The notes: a model not told the origin generated them from the sequence alone. DNA of 64,000 nucleotides from Litchfieldella qijiaojingensis (GCF_014651875.1 NZ_BMXS01000001.1:1-64000); one strand, 5' to 3'. Positions 1 through 7,810 are shown, counted from the stretch's first letter. Translations and numbers: made by a program.

Positions 1-400
1 GGCCGGCGACCACCGTCTCGATCTCGCCCCAGTCGTGCTGGAGTTGGAAACCGGGCTGGGTCTCGAAACGCACCGTCCGTTTGCTGGGCCGCAGCGCCCG
101 CTTGGGCTGGATGTACCGCCGCACCATAGTGCTGCCGCCGGGATAGCCCTGTTCCCGGATCAGCTGGAAGATCACCTCGGCGTTCCAGACGTTATCGGCC
201 AGCAGTTGGTCGATGATCGGCTTGTAGGGATCCAGCTTGCTGGGCCGGGGCTGTGCCGGCCGCCCGGTCGGCGCGGCCTCGCGGGCCAGGTAGCGCCGCA
301 CGGTGCGTTCGGAGCAGCCGATCTGGTGGGCGATGTCCACGAGGTGAGCGCCTCGCTGGCGAAGTTGCTTTATCATGAGAAAGTCCTCTCGGCTCAGCAT
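1..400 (-). CDS. istA: IS21-family transposase IstA, N-terminal part (cut by window edge)
   Basis: This frame is open from an ATG at 398-400 to the window edge, giving about 133 residues. It begins MLSREDFLMIKQLRQRG and contains a helix-turn-helix with IGCSERTVRRYLARE, then a region rich in basic residues and HDWGE. The last motif is the start of the DDE catalytic core (HDWGE, with the first Asp) in IS21 IstA proteins. AAGGA lies about seven bases upstream of the ATG. The protein binds element ends and catalyses transposition together with the ATPase IstB. It is partial only because the window ends here; whether the full copy is intact cannot be judged. Confidence 0.85.
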   Translation of the reverse strand, partial: MLSREDFLMIKQLRQRGAHLVDIAHQIGCSERTVRRYLAREAAPTGRPAQPRPSKLDPYKPIIDQLLADNVWNAEVIFQLIREQGYPGGSTMVRRYIQPKRALRPSKRTVRFETQPGFQLQHDWGEIETVVAG

Positions 401-459
401 GGCGCGATCCTTACAGGTTTGGTCACCAGCAAGGAAAGGTCATGCGGGTCGGGGGGACA
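1..459 (-). mobile_element. IS21-family insertion sequence, one end only
   Basis: The window opens inside an IS21-type element whose transposase gene istA reads leftward. Its outer end is placed at 459, where the top strand reads ...GGGGGGACA; read from the element outward-in this begins TGTCCCCCCGAC, matching the TGT...ACA ends usual for IS21 elements. To the right the sequence changes at once to an unrelated transposase frame. The rest of istA and istB lie outside the window. The exact end is inferred from the TGT rule, since the other terminal repeat is not visible. Confidence 0.7.
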
Positions 460-1038
460 ATCTGTTTTGATGATTTACGGACTTATAGCTCCGGCGTCGA
501 CAACTTTAAGGGTGAAGAGGTACTCGCATGCCACGAGGCCGGTATCACCACCTATCTCCCCAAACCGAAGACCTCGCCGAGTCAGGCACGAGGGCTGTTT
601 CCCAGAGAGGCATTCCGGTACGTGCCTGAAAGGAACGAATATCGCTGTCCGGCGGGAGAGCGCTTGATCTGGCGTTTCAAGAACGTCGAAAAGGGACAGG
701 TGCTACATTGCTACTGGAGTTCAGCCTGCCCGAGCTGTTCAAGGAAGCTACAATGCACTACGGGCATATATCGACGAATCAAGCGTTGGGAGCATGAGAG
801 TGTGCTTGAGTCGGCGCAATGTCGACTGGATCAGAAGCCGGAAATGATGCGTCTCAGGCGCCAGACAGTCGAGCACCCGTTCGGAACCCTGAAGGCCTGG
901 ATGGGGGCAACGCATTTTCTAACCAAAACCCTCAAGAACGTCAGCACGGAAATGAGCCTTCACGTGCTGGCCTACAACATGAAACGCGTCATGAACATTC
1001 TCGGCACCAAGCGTTTGATTCAGTCGATGCGGACATAA
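460..1038 (+). pseudogene. IS1182-family transposase, C-terminal fragment
   Basis: The reading frame gives FKGEEVLACHEAGI...YLPKPKTS, then a cysteine cluster (CPAGE...CPSCSRKLQC), then QTVEHPFGTLKAWMGATHFL and the tail RVMNILGTKRLIQS. This is the second half of an IS1182-type DDE transposase (DDE_Tnp_1_6), including the glutamate of the triad in VEHPFGTLK. A full protein is roughly 450 residues or more; only about 180 remain. The open frame formally begins at 442, but its first codons belong to the IS21 end. Recognisable homology starts near 490. It is a dead remnant disrupted by the IS21 insertion. Confidence 0.8.
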
Positions 1039-1266
1039 TGTACCTGCCGCCCTTGTCGCTTCTATAGCGGCCTCTGACGCTCTTCAGAGAAGCTTTCTCG
1101 GGGAGCATTATTGTGAATAACCTCGGATGTGGCGATGATGGAAGCGCTAAGAGGCGTCTCGTTGGCCGCTGAGGGTGGCTTCACCGCCAGATCCAGGCAT
1201 AGACGGCGGTGTTTTGTGTTTTCACACAGCCTCGGCCGAAATCTGCCAATTTACCTGCCTCGTTGT

Positions 1267-1386
1267 TTAGCCTTTCGACATGGTGTCTCTGCGGTATTCA
1301 TCCGGTGTCATATGCGTCAGGCGTCGGAACATGGCGATGAATGCCGAGGCGCTGCTGTAGCCCAGGATCATGGCGATGCTTTCCAC
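1267..1386 (-). pseudogene. AraC-family regulator, C-terminal tail fragment
   Basis: In one minus frame 39 codons read ESIAMILGYSSASAFIAMF then RRLTHMTPDEYRRD and end at TAA (1267-1269). This is the second helix-turn-helix of an AraC/XylS regulator: the GY-S--SAF-R-F signature and the P-EYRR tail are plain. No upstream part of the gene exists in the window; the sequence changes to an IS5-type fragment about 35 bases away. It is therefore a truncated remnant, probably of a gene cut by an insertion sequence. Confidence 0.75.
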
Positions 1387-1420
1387 TTTCGGGATTCCTC
1401 AGTGACAGACCCCATTTTCC

Positions 1421-1564
1421 ACGCCAGGGAGCACCCGTGCGGGCAATCCAAAGCACCGCTTCAAGGAAATGAAGAGGCGGTTGTCCTTGGCAGTCACGCC
1501 ATAGGGGGAGAAGAGGGTCAATCCTCTCCCACTGGTCATCACTTAGTATTAGTCGGGTCATCAT
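1421..1564 (-). pseudogene. IS5-family transposase N-terminal fragment with compensating frameshifts
   Basis: From an ATG at 1564 or 1561 the frame gives MTRLILSDDQWERIDPLLP, then after a divergent stretch FLEAVLWIARTGAPWR, which are hallmark blocks at the start of IS5-group transposases (DUF4096 type). Between these blocks the expected text YGVTAKDNRLF is found in another frame, so a pair of compensating frameshifts has occurred. Homology stops after APWR and the AraC tail begins a few tens of bases later. A good AGGAGAA precedes the start. It encodes no working transposase. Confidence 0.75.
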
Positions 1565-1670
1565 TCACCCACATTCTCCTATGCTACATAAGATAACTCT
1601 ACATTAATTATTGTTAATAATACATAATTGAGCTAGAAGAAATAGGGAGACCTTGACGTAGCGTTTGAGC

Positions 1671-2831
1671 ATGATCGTGCTTTACTGGATCGGCGTCCTC
1701 TTCGTGGTAGCCGTCGCTGCGTATCTGGTATACGAGAGAAAGATGAGCTCAGGCCACGAGGCCGCCCTACGCAAGCGCTTTTCTCATTGCGACCTGGTTG
1801 CCTATTCGTCAACCGGGGTCATGGCCGTCGACCGCACGGCGAGCGCGGTGGGTATCCTCCAGCGCGAGGACAACAGCGGCGTTTACGCCGAGATCCCGCC
1901 GAGCGCGATCCTCAAGCACATGCTGTCCACTGGCAAACCCGACAAGAAAGGCTCGGATGCGACCGTCTACACGCTCACCGTGACACTCAACAGCCCCGAA
2001 CGGCCGCGGCATGCCTACTCGGTGATCGGCAAGACCGTGGCCGAGGACTGGGACGCGACCCTGACTGCCCTGCGCGCCGGCGCGCCGGAAGAGCCGGCTA
2101 AGATCACTTGGAAAGCGCTGAACGCTGACGAGTTCAGCGCCAGCAACGCCAGCGCGGCGCGGGCGGCGTTGCTGACAATCACGCTGACCGGCGCGTTCGG
2201 GATAGGCGGCCATTTCGCGCTGTTCTATCAAACACCGGAGGAGAAGGCCACCGCAGCCGCCGAGCCACATCTAACTGCGCAGGAGACGATGGTACCGAAT
2301 AGTAGTTTGTGCAAGGCTGGAATCGCAACCATCATGGGTCGCAACCCTCGCATTATGAACGCACAAAGCGCAGGAGAAATAACTTATATCTCCTACACCC
2401 GTGACGACGGAAATTCGTACACGTATAAATGCAAAATCGAAGGAAACAGAATTCATTGGGGAAACAAGGTTGGACGCTGGCGGGTGCACTCGGCCGATTC
2501 TAAGGTGTTTTATCAAGTTGCGCAGGGTAAGGTCCACGTCGAAGATCGCTTTTCAGACGGTTCGTCATCAAATAAATCTTTCTCATTTGCAGAGCTGGGT
2601 TATAGCCCACACGGGGCCAGCTCTAGACGAGCCTCACAATGGTCTGATTTGGTTCTAGAAACTCAAAAACATTTGAACCAGCTCGGATTTGATGCTGGGC
2701 CGGAGGACGGAATAATCGGTGATAGGACACGTGGCGCTATCAAGCGCTTCCAGCAACAGCAATCGCTTCCAGCCAATGGCGAGCCGTCGGAATCGCTACT
2801 CGACAAACTGCGGGCGGCCGCTGGTAGCTAA
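1671..2831 (+). CDS. Membrane protein with C-terminal peptidoglycan-binding domain
   Basis: About 386 residues. Residues 1-22 form a membrane segment (IVLYWIGVLFVVAVAAYLVYE); a second hydrophobic stretch lies near 165-185. The C-terminal ~60 residues (TQKHLNQLGFDAGPEDGIIG then RTRGAIKRFQQ) are a PG_binding_1 domain. The middle part was not recognised. An envelope protein touching the cell wall is likely, but the function is unknown. The ATG at 1671 was chosen; a TTG at 1665 is in frame and no strong ribosome site separates them. Base composition shifts from GC-rich to AT-rich near 2285, as if two sequences were joined. Its stop codon TAA lies within TAACAAG at the start of an attC-like palindrome. 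Confidence 0.75.
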   Translation: MIVLYWIGVLFVVAVAAYLVYERKMSSGHEAALRKRFSHCDLVAYSSTGVMAVDRTASAVGILQREDNSGVYAEIPPSAILKHMLSTGKPDKKGSDATVYTLTVTLNSPERPRHAYSVIGKTVAEDWDATLTALRAGAPEEPAKITWKALNADEFSASNASAARAALLTITLTGAFGIGGHFALFYQTPEEKATAAAEPHLTAQETMVPNSSLCKAGIATIMGRNPRIMNAQSAGEITYISYTRDDGNSYTYKCKIEGNRIHWGNKVGRWRVHSADSKVFYQVAQGKVHVEDRFSDGSSSNKSFSFAELGYSPHGASSRRASQWSDLVLETQKHLNQLGFDAGPEDGIIGDRTRGAIKRFQQQQSLPANGEPSESLLDKLRAAAGS

Positions 2832-2907
2832 CAAGCGCATAAAATCGGACCGAAAAAAGCGCCGCTGCGCTCTGCTTTTTGCGTCCGGATATGCCTGTCG
2901 TTAAAGT
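2826..2907 (+). repeat. attC-like imperfect inverted repeat
   Basis: A long imperfect palindrome runs from TAAC (2829-2832, overlapping the stop codon of the preceding gene) to GTTA (2900-2903). Inner complementary blocks are GCAT/ATGC (2837-2840 with 2891-2894), CGGAC/GTCCG (2846-2850 with 2883-2887) and AAAAAGC/GCTTTTT (2854-2860 with 2874-2880), with bulges between them and a GC-rich loop. Outer TAAC/GTTA ends, unpaired bulges and position at a gene's 3' end are features of integron attC sites. The last core base does not fit the GTTRRRY consensus. A transcription terminator is the plain alternative. Confidence 0.45.
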
Positions 2908-2920
2908 ATGCCCAACGTCC

Positions 2921-2959
2921 GCTCTTGGCCGAATTGAGTACTTCAGACTATGCTGATGG
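2921..2959 (+). repeat. Intergenic 38-bp repeat, copy A
   Basis: Begins GCTCTTGGCCGAATTGAG and ends ACTATGCTGATGG. It aligns without gaps to copies at 3974-4012 and 4601-4638, with most positions identical. The three copies lie upstream of separate plus-strand accessory genes. TTGGCC and TATGCT are 18 bp apart, so the element could carry a promoter. Confidence 0.6.
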
Positions 2960-3067
2960 GGCACCTGCGGCAGTTTACGCCCCACCGCGGATTTGCCAGC
3001 AAATACTGTCGGCACGATGAAATACAATAATAGAACGTGCAGTCTAATAACTATTATATGGATAATT

Positions 3068-3904
3068 ATGCGTTGGTATGCTGATAACTCGGAGTTGAAT
3101 GGTGTTCGGGGTTCTACTATACCAGACATTCTTATGTTTGGTGGTGTTGTGGTAAACCAAAATGATGAAGCCAGTTTGCGACAATCTATTGAAAATGTTA
3201 AGGCCAAGTATGGCCACCCCCGTGCTCCTGTGAAATGGAACTTTAAGGATCTTCGATCGCTATATAAAAAGCAGGGATTAGGCACTCTTTATGAGGGCCT
3301 GCTTAAGACATCAAAGGCCTGGAGGTCAGAAATCGCTAGAGAATCTTTGGCATTCGATTACCGAATAGTCGTTTCAGTAATTGAGGGCCATAGCATCGTG
3401 AAAAAAACTCTCACTGGTTGCAAGCCGAACCTAGTGCGTTACGCATTTAGTAATGGGCTTATGCGATTCGCATTACATGTCCAGGATGAGCGACCAAACT
3501 ATGCTCAAGTGATTCTCGATTGGCCGGACCGAGGTGATTCTAAACCATTCGACCTGGAATACAGAGCTGCTTATAACGAAGGAAAAACAGGCGAGAGGCA
3601 TGTTGTTTATCACTCAGGCCCCTTAAATGCCCTTGGGTTCGACGACTGTGCCGCTTATGTCAATATGCACCATTCCACTTTGCTTCAGTTTGCAGACATG
3701 GTCCTAGGCGCCAACCGGGAAGTCATTGAATGCGCCATTGGCAAGAAACCCTCTGGGTTTGGGGTAGATTTCTGTAAGGAAATAAGAGCCAAATATCGTG
3801 GGTATCCTGCCAGCATCGTGGGTAGAGGGATAAGCCTAGCAAGTGGCAGGCATGACTTTAGGAAGGAAATTCGCGATTTTGTTGATCGGGAATTATCCAT
3901 TTAA
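3068..3904 (+). CDS. DUF3800 domain-containing protein
   Basis: About 278 residues, AT-rich relative to the flanking chromosome. The start MRWYADNSELNG followed by IPDILMFGGVVV matches the beginning of DUF3800 proteins, in which acidic residues of a Y-D-(S/E) motif are thought to belong to an RNase H-like fold. HHSTLLQFADMVLGA in the C-terminal part matches the conserved 'LQ-AD' block of the family. The function of DUF3800 is not established; members are common on mobile and defence-type islands. The ATG at 3068 was chosen because homology begins there; an open frame extends upstream to 2993. The stop codon TAA at 3902 is part of TTTAACAAG. Confidence 0.8.
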   Translation: MRWYADNSELNGVRGSTIPDILMFGGVVVNQNDEASLRQSIENVKAKYGHPRAPVKWNFKDLRSLYKKQGLGTLYEGLLKTSKAWRSEIARESLAFDYRIVVSVIEGHSIVKKTLTGCKPNLVRYAFSNGLMRFALHVQDERPNYAQVILDWPDRGDSKPFDLEYRAAYNEGKTGERHVVYHSGPLNALGFDDCAAYVNMHHSTLLQFADMVLGANREVIECAIGKKPSGFGVDFCKEIRAKYRGYPASIVGRGISLASGRHDFRKEIRDFVDRELSI

Positions 3905-3973
3905 CAAGAAATGGCGCTCTTGTGCCTTCGGCTCCGATGCTTATGAAGTTATATCAGCTCATGCTGAAAGTCA

Positions 3974-4012
3974 GCTCTTGGCCGAATGGAGAACGTTAGT
4001 CTACCCTGATGG
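3974..4012 (+). repeat. Intergenic 38-bp repeat, copy B
   Basis: Begins GCTCTTGGCCGAATGGAG and ends GTCTACCCTGATGG; aligned to copy A (2921) and copy C (4601). It lies about 80 bases upstream of the small gene at 4093. Confidence 0.6.
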
Positions 4013-4092
4013 TATGGATAAAGCAGCTTTTATGCACCAGAGCGGACACCTTGCAGGTGGTAATTCAGTTTTCCTTGACATAGGAGAAGTCC

Positions 4093-4311
4093 ATGCAAGA
4101 TATAAGACGACTTGAGGTTGGCATGGCCACAAAGATTGGCACGGATCAGGTGAAGGAGCCTGAGGTGGGCAGGGAGTATGTCCGGGCGCTCGACTCCAAT
4201 ACTTGGCTCCTGTTTACCGAAGACCCGGCCGAGGATCGACCAGTTGTTGTTCGCATTGATAGCATCGACGGTGATGTGTGCCACTGCACGGTTACTAGAA
4301 AGCTAAGTTGA
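4093..4311 (+). CDS. Small conserved-looking protein, unknown function
   Basis: A 72-residue soluble protein preceded by AGGAGA six bases before its ATG, which is good evidence that it is translated. The sequence has charged and beta-strand-like stretches (YVRALDSNTWLLFTEDP, RPVVVRIDSIDGDVCHCTV) and no membrane segment or signal peptide. I do not recognise the family. It lies between two copies of the intergenic repeat, downstream of the DUF3800 gene and on the same strand, but about 190 bases away, so an operon is not evident. Confidence 0.55.
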   Translation: MQDIRRLEVGMATKIGTDQVKEPEVGREYVRALDSNTWLLFTEDPAEDRPVVVRIDSIDGDVCHCTVTRKLS

Positions 4312-4737
4312 TAGCTGCTCTAACCTTTATTCCCGCTCTCGACTTGGCTGACTAGGCCAGCGTGCGGGTCGACGCAATTACGTCAGTTCTTGGCGGCGAT
4401 ACAATCTGCGCTCAGACCAACGACTGGCCACCCGTCATCTGCAAGCGGACGGCGCTTAAACGCGGTTCGCTTCATGCTGTCGGTCCTGCAAGACCGTTCA
4501 GTCTTTGCTGTGCCTAATAGGTCAATCAAGCAGAACGTCTTGCCCTGGCGCGCCAAGAGACGACTAGTTCTGGCATTATATTAACTATATCCGATTGACG
4601 GCTTCTGGCCGAATGAGGAATGTTAGTCTATGCTGATGAATGGAGTTCGGCAGCTGGCGATCCAAAGCAATCGGTTATGCAAGCGTTAAGTGAACATGAG
4701 CATAGCTGGAATAAAAACCTTTCTTTTAGGCGAGAAT
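4312..4737. other. Gap without a supportable gene
   Basis: Short open frames here lack ribosome sites and recognisable content. The stretch holds repeat copy C (4601-4638) and the heptamer GTTATGC at 4674-4680, which resembles the right core of an integron attC site and lies about 60 bases upstream of the next gene. Confidence 0.5.
4601..4638 (+). repeat. Intergenic 38-bp repeat, copy C
   Basis: Begins GCTTCTGGCCGAATGAGG and ends AGTCTATGCTGATG. It is the third copy of the element at 2921 and 3974, about 100 bases upstream of the PagL-like gene. Confidence 0.6.
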
Positions 4738-5319
4738 ATGCTGCCAGCAATCGGTTTTCCTCACCACTTCATTTCTTTCGGGCTGTTGCTGATTATTATA
4801 TGTTTCCTTCTCGCTCCCAACCTGAGCTACTCTGAAAACCTGAGATTACAGAGTCTCAGCATGCGCGTACGCCTTTCAGAGAAGACCTTACTTGGAGAAG
4901 ATGCGCCGGAGGATTTTGAGGAGTACGACGTGTCGGCGAACTTCGGGTTACCATGGAAGAGCTACTCCACTTCAGGCTGGGGTATGGGCACGCGTTTGAT
5001 GGGGAGCACCGGAATTTTGCGGGGATCGGGGAAAAATGCTCTCGTCGTTTCTCTTATCCCCGAATTGACCCTGGGGAGTGAAGACGGGCGGTTCACCCTG
5101 GATTTGGGAGCAGGTGGAGCACTGTTCAGTAGGCATCGCTTTGGGACGCAGGATTTTGGCGGGCCTTTCCAGTTTGCCCTGACCTTGGGCGTCGGTGTTC
5201 CGTTATATAAAAATCTGGGGCTAGGCTATCGGTTTCTTCACTATTCCGATGCCGGCGTTAATGGATCTGACACGACCGGGGCAGATTTCCACATGATTGA
5301 GTTCAGCCATAGACTTTGA
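4738..5319 (+). CDS. PagL-like lipid A 3-O-deacylase (acyloxyacyl hydrolase)
   Basis: About 193 residues. A hydrophobic signal segment (residues ~10-29, ending LAPNLSYS) is followed by alternating strands of an outer-membrane barrel. Near the C-terminus GLGYRFLHYSDAGVNGSDT carries the His-Ser pair (HYS-AG) typical of PagL catalytic sites, and the chain ends in a barrel-like FSHRL. PagL removes the 3-linked acyl chain from lipid A in the outer membrane. The ATG at 4738 was chosen because AGGCGAG precedes it and the signal peptide then starts properly; an in-frame ATG at 4690 would add 16 residues. Its accessory setting suggests acquisition. Confidence 0.75.
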   Translation: MLPAIGFPHHFISFGLLLIIICFLLAPNLSYSENLRLQSLSMRVRLSEKTLLGEDAPEDFEEYDVSANFGLPWKSYSTSGWGMGTRLMGSTGILRGSGKNALVVSLIPELTLGSEDGRFTLDLGAGGALFSRHRFGTQDFGGPFQFALTLGVGVPLYKNLGLGYRFLHYSDAGVNGSDTTGADFHMIEFSHRL

Positions 5320-6034
5320 TCATCGTCGATTAGATCAGTTGTAGTTATTTTCTATTGCTAAGAGCTCTCTCACAAACTAGGAAGACCTCCAAATGAGCAA
5401 GTGCTTGTGTTATTAAAAGGCTGGAGTGATTATACTGTTGGTGTCAGTATTAAGGCTCAAGCATCGTAAATAAACAAATGTTTATCGGGGATGGACCCCA
5501 ATTTCCTCTCCCGATTAGCGGCACTCTCCCAAGCATTTGCTGCAGCCGATGGTCCCGCCAAGGCCGAGCTTCAGTGCTACATTGGCTTTCGCTGTAAGAC
5601 TGCTTCTGGCCGCTTGTGGCATGTCATAAGTTTCTTGATTAGCTTGCGTCTTCTTTTGCATCTCCTGAGACAACCTGTCACATAAATGGCTATCCCCACC
5701 TCCCCATCGCAGCTACAGCAGCTCCAACAGGAGGCTTCGTTCTTGCTTCTGTGGCAGGACGTGGCCGGACAGATAACTTTAGGCTTCGCTCATGAAGTGG
5801 CAGCGGCAGTAGCAGTGCAATTCAGCCAAATTCAGGACTAACGAACGGCGACTGGGCGGGGCGATCGCAGAGAATTACCGCTGGACTTGGATAAGTAGGG
5901 CATTTCCTACCTATACTTCATATCGTTTGATGCGAATGGACAGTGTCATCCGTTGACTACCGGTTGCCACCGCCGACCGCAAGCGGCACGGTCTCTCCAC
6001 GCCGAGCACCGCAACGAAGAAGTGAGGGTTCGTC
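5320..6034. other. Long gap: degenerate small frames and a promoter-like site
   Basis: No gene here can be supported well. Two small plus-strand frames abut exactly: 5491-5685 (64 codons, from MDPNFLSRLAALSQAFAAAD) and 5686-5841 (51 codons, from MAIPTSPSQLQQLQQE). They could be pieces of a broken mobile-element gene, but neither is recognised nor has a ribosome site. A promoter-like sequence with a dyad is at 5887-5917, ahead of the transporter gene. Confidence 0.4.
5887..5917 (+). promoter_or_regulatory. Promoter-like site with 19-bp spacer and internal dyad
   Basis: TTGGAT (5887-5892) and TATACT (5912-5917) are separated by 19 bases, and the spacer contains the inverted repeat GTAGG-n6-CCTAC (5895-5899 and 5906-5910). 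A long spacer holding a dyad is how MerR-type activators arrange their promoters. It would transcribe the transporter starting at 6035. No MerR-type gene is adjacent, so the regulator, if any, is unknown. Confidence 0.35.
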
Positions 6035-7549
6035 ATGGCAAATGAAGGATCTCAGACCATTCAGAAGGAAGTCTTCGCCAGCCGGTTCACCTTCGTCGCG
6101 GCAGCCATCGGCATGGCCGTCGGCACCGGAAACATCTGGCGGTTCCCGCGTGAAGCCGGCCTGAATGGCGGCGGCGCCTTCCTGATCGCACTCGTCGTGG
6201 CCAACCTGGTCTGGGCGATTCCGATCTTGATGGCGGAGTCGCACCTGGGATCCCGGTCACGGCTCGGTACGGTCGGCGCCTTCCGCGACTTCATGGGCCG
6301 CAGGTTCACCTGGATGGGTGGATTCATGGGGTTCCTGACCGTGGGGATCATGTTCTACTACTCGGTCGTCTGCGGCTGGTCGATCCGGTACTTCGTGTAC
6401 GCGATCACCGGACAATTCCAGCCCGGCACCGACACCCAAGCACTCTGGGACGGGTTCACCGGCACGCCTTGGCAAACGATCCTGTTCCACGCGATCGCGA
6501 TCGCCCTCGTCGGGCTCATCGTCTACCGCGGCCTCAAGCGCGGGTTCGAGATGATCCTGAAGTACACGATCCCGTTGCTGTTCTTCCTGCTCGTCATACT
6601 CGCGGTGCGCGCGATGACGCTCCCGGGGGCCTCCGAAGGACTGCGCTTCCTGTTCGTCCCTCAATGGGATCAGCTCGCCAGCGCGGAGCTGTGGCTGCGG
6701 GCGTTCACCCAGATGGCGTTCTCGACCGGGGCCGGTTGGGGCCTGTACCTCACCTACTCCGTCTACCTGCGGCGCCGCGAAGACTTCGCCCTCAACGCCT
6801 CGACAGTATGTGCGGCCAACATGCTGGCGTCGCTGCTCGCCGCCGTCGCCGTCATGGGCACCATCTTCGCGCTGCGGACCCGCGAGTTCGCCATCGAAGC
6901 AGCGGAATCCGGCAACGAAGGGCTGGCGTTCATCTTCTTCTCGGAGCTGTTCGGGGAGATGCCAGGCGGAACATGGATCTTCGCGCCGGTGTTCTTCCTC
7001 GTGCTGTCGATGGCCGGCGTGTCCAGCCTGATCGCGATGATGGAACTCACCACCCGCAACGTCGAGGACCTGGGCCTACCACGGCGCCGCGCCGTTCCCT
7101 GGATCGTCCTCGTCGCCTTCGTGGCCGGAATTCCGTCCGCGATCAGCCTGGACTTCCTGGCCAACCAGGACTTCGTGTGGGGCGTCGGCTTGCTCATCGC
7201 CGGCCTGTTCTGTGCCATCGCGATGATGAAGTTCGGCGTCGAGCGTGCCCGCGCCGAGATCGACGCGGACAGCGACTTCCGGGTCACCTGGTGGTGGACC
7301 TGGCTGATCCGGATCTTCCCGCTGGTCTTCGTCCTGCTGTTCGGCTGGTGGATCCAGCAGACGGTCACCGTGTTCGCGCCGGACGCCTGGTTCAATCCCT
7401 TCGAGCCGTTCAGCCTGATGACGTTGCTGGTGCAGTGGTTCGCGCTGTTCATCGTCATGGTGCTGCTGAACAACTGGCTGGCGAACCGGGTGTCGGTGGG
7501 CCCGATGACGATGACGACCGAGCCGATCTCGGCCCAGAGCGACAAGTGA
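6035..7549 (+). CDS. Neurotransmitter:sodium symporter (NSS) family transporter, MetP-like
   Basis: A 504-residue polytopic protein. The first segment contains GMAVGTGNIWRFP, the NSS signature around the sodium and substrate sites, followed by about eleven further hydrophobic helices, including FSTGAGWGLYLTY in the TM6-like region. It probably imports an amino acid with Na+. The next gene, 13 bases downstream, encodes a 40-residue membrane peptide like MetS, the small subunit required by MetP methionine importers, which argues for a MetPS-type system. GTGAGGG precedes the ATG. Codon use is strongly G/C at third positions and differs from the AT-rich neighbours, suggesting separate transfer. 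Confidence 0.9.
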   Translation: MANEGSQTIQKEVFASRFTFVAAAIGMAVGTGNIWRFPREAGLNGGGAFLIALVVANLVWAIPILMAESHLGSRSRLGTVGAFRDFMGRRFTWMGGFMGFLTVGIMFYYSVVCGWSIRYFVYAITGQFQPGTDTQALWDGFTGTPWQTILFHAIAIALVGLIVYRGLKRGFEMILKYTIPLLFFLLVILAVRAMTLPGASEGLRFLFVPQWDQLASAELWLRAFTQMAFSTGAGWGLYLTYSVYLRRREDFALNASTVCAANMLASLLAAVAVMGTIFALRTREFAIEAAESGNEGLAFIFFSELFGEMPGGTWIFAPVFFLVLSMAGVSSLIAMMELTTRNVEDLGLPRRRAVPWIVLVAFVAGIPSAISLDFLANQDFVWGVGLLIAGLFCAIAMMKFGVERARAEIDADSDFRVTWWWTWLIRIFPLVFVLLFGWWIQQTVTVFAPDAWFNPFEPFSLMTLLVQWFALFIVMVLLNNWLANRVSVGPMTMTTEPISAQSDK

Positions 7550-7562
7550 GAGGAGGTCTGGT

Positions 7563-7685
7563 ATGGACGTCGTGATCTGGACGCTGATCTTCCTTGGCGG
7601 CGACCTGCTCATCCTGATCTTCTTGCTGGCCTGGGCAGTCAAGAAGGACCGCGAGAAGGCCGCACGTCTCACCGACGAGGACTAA
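7563..7685 (+). CDS. MetS-like small subunit of NSS transporter
   Basis: A 40-residue peptide: MDVVIWTLIFLGGDLLILIF, then LLAWAVKKDREKAARLTDED. It has one membrane helix followed by a charged cytosolic tail, the form of MetS-family NSS small subunits. The ribosome site GAGAGGAGG overlaps the end of the transporter gene, and the start lies 13 bases after that stop, so the two are co-transcribed and probably co-translated. In characterised MetPS pairs the small protein is needed for uptake; the same role here is inferred from position and size. Confidence 0.8.
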   Translation: MDVVIWTLIFLGGDLLILIFLLAWAVKKDREKAARLTDED

Positions 7686-7810
7686 GGTCTGGCCGCCTCA
7701 ATTCAACTGAGCTGTACCGCTTGCGATAGCGCTCACCCGGCCCAGATGCCTCGCACTTGGCCGATGTGGTGGCACGTTCATCCAATTACAGAGCATGCGG
7801 TCTAATCACT

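Noticed and set aside
35-667. Plus-strand open frame at the left edge
   Set aside because: It is antisense to istA and then runs out of frame through the IS1182 fragment.
3843-4115. 90-codon open frame across the end of the DUF3800 gene
   Set aside because: It overlaps the end of a real gene out of frame and covers repeat copy B; no ribosome site.
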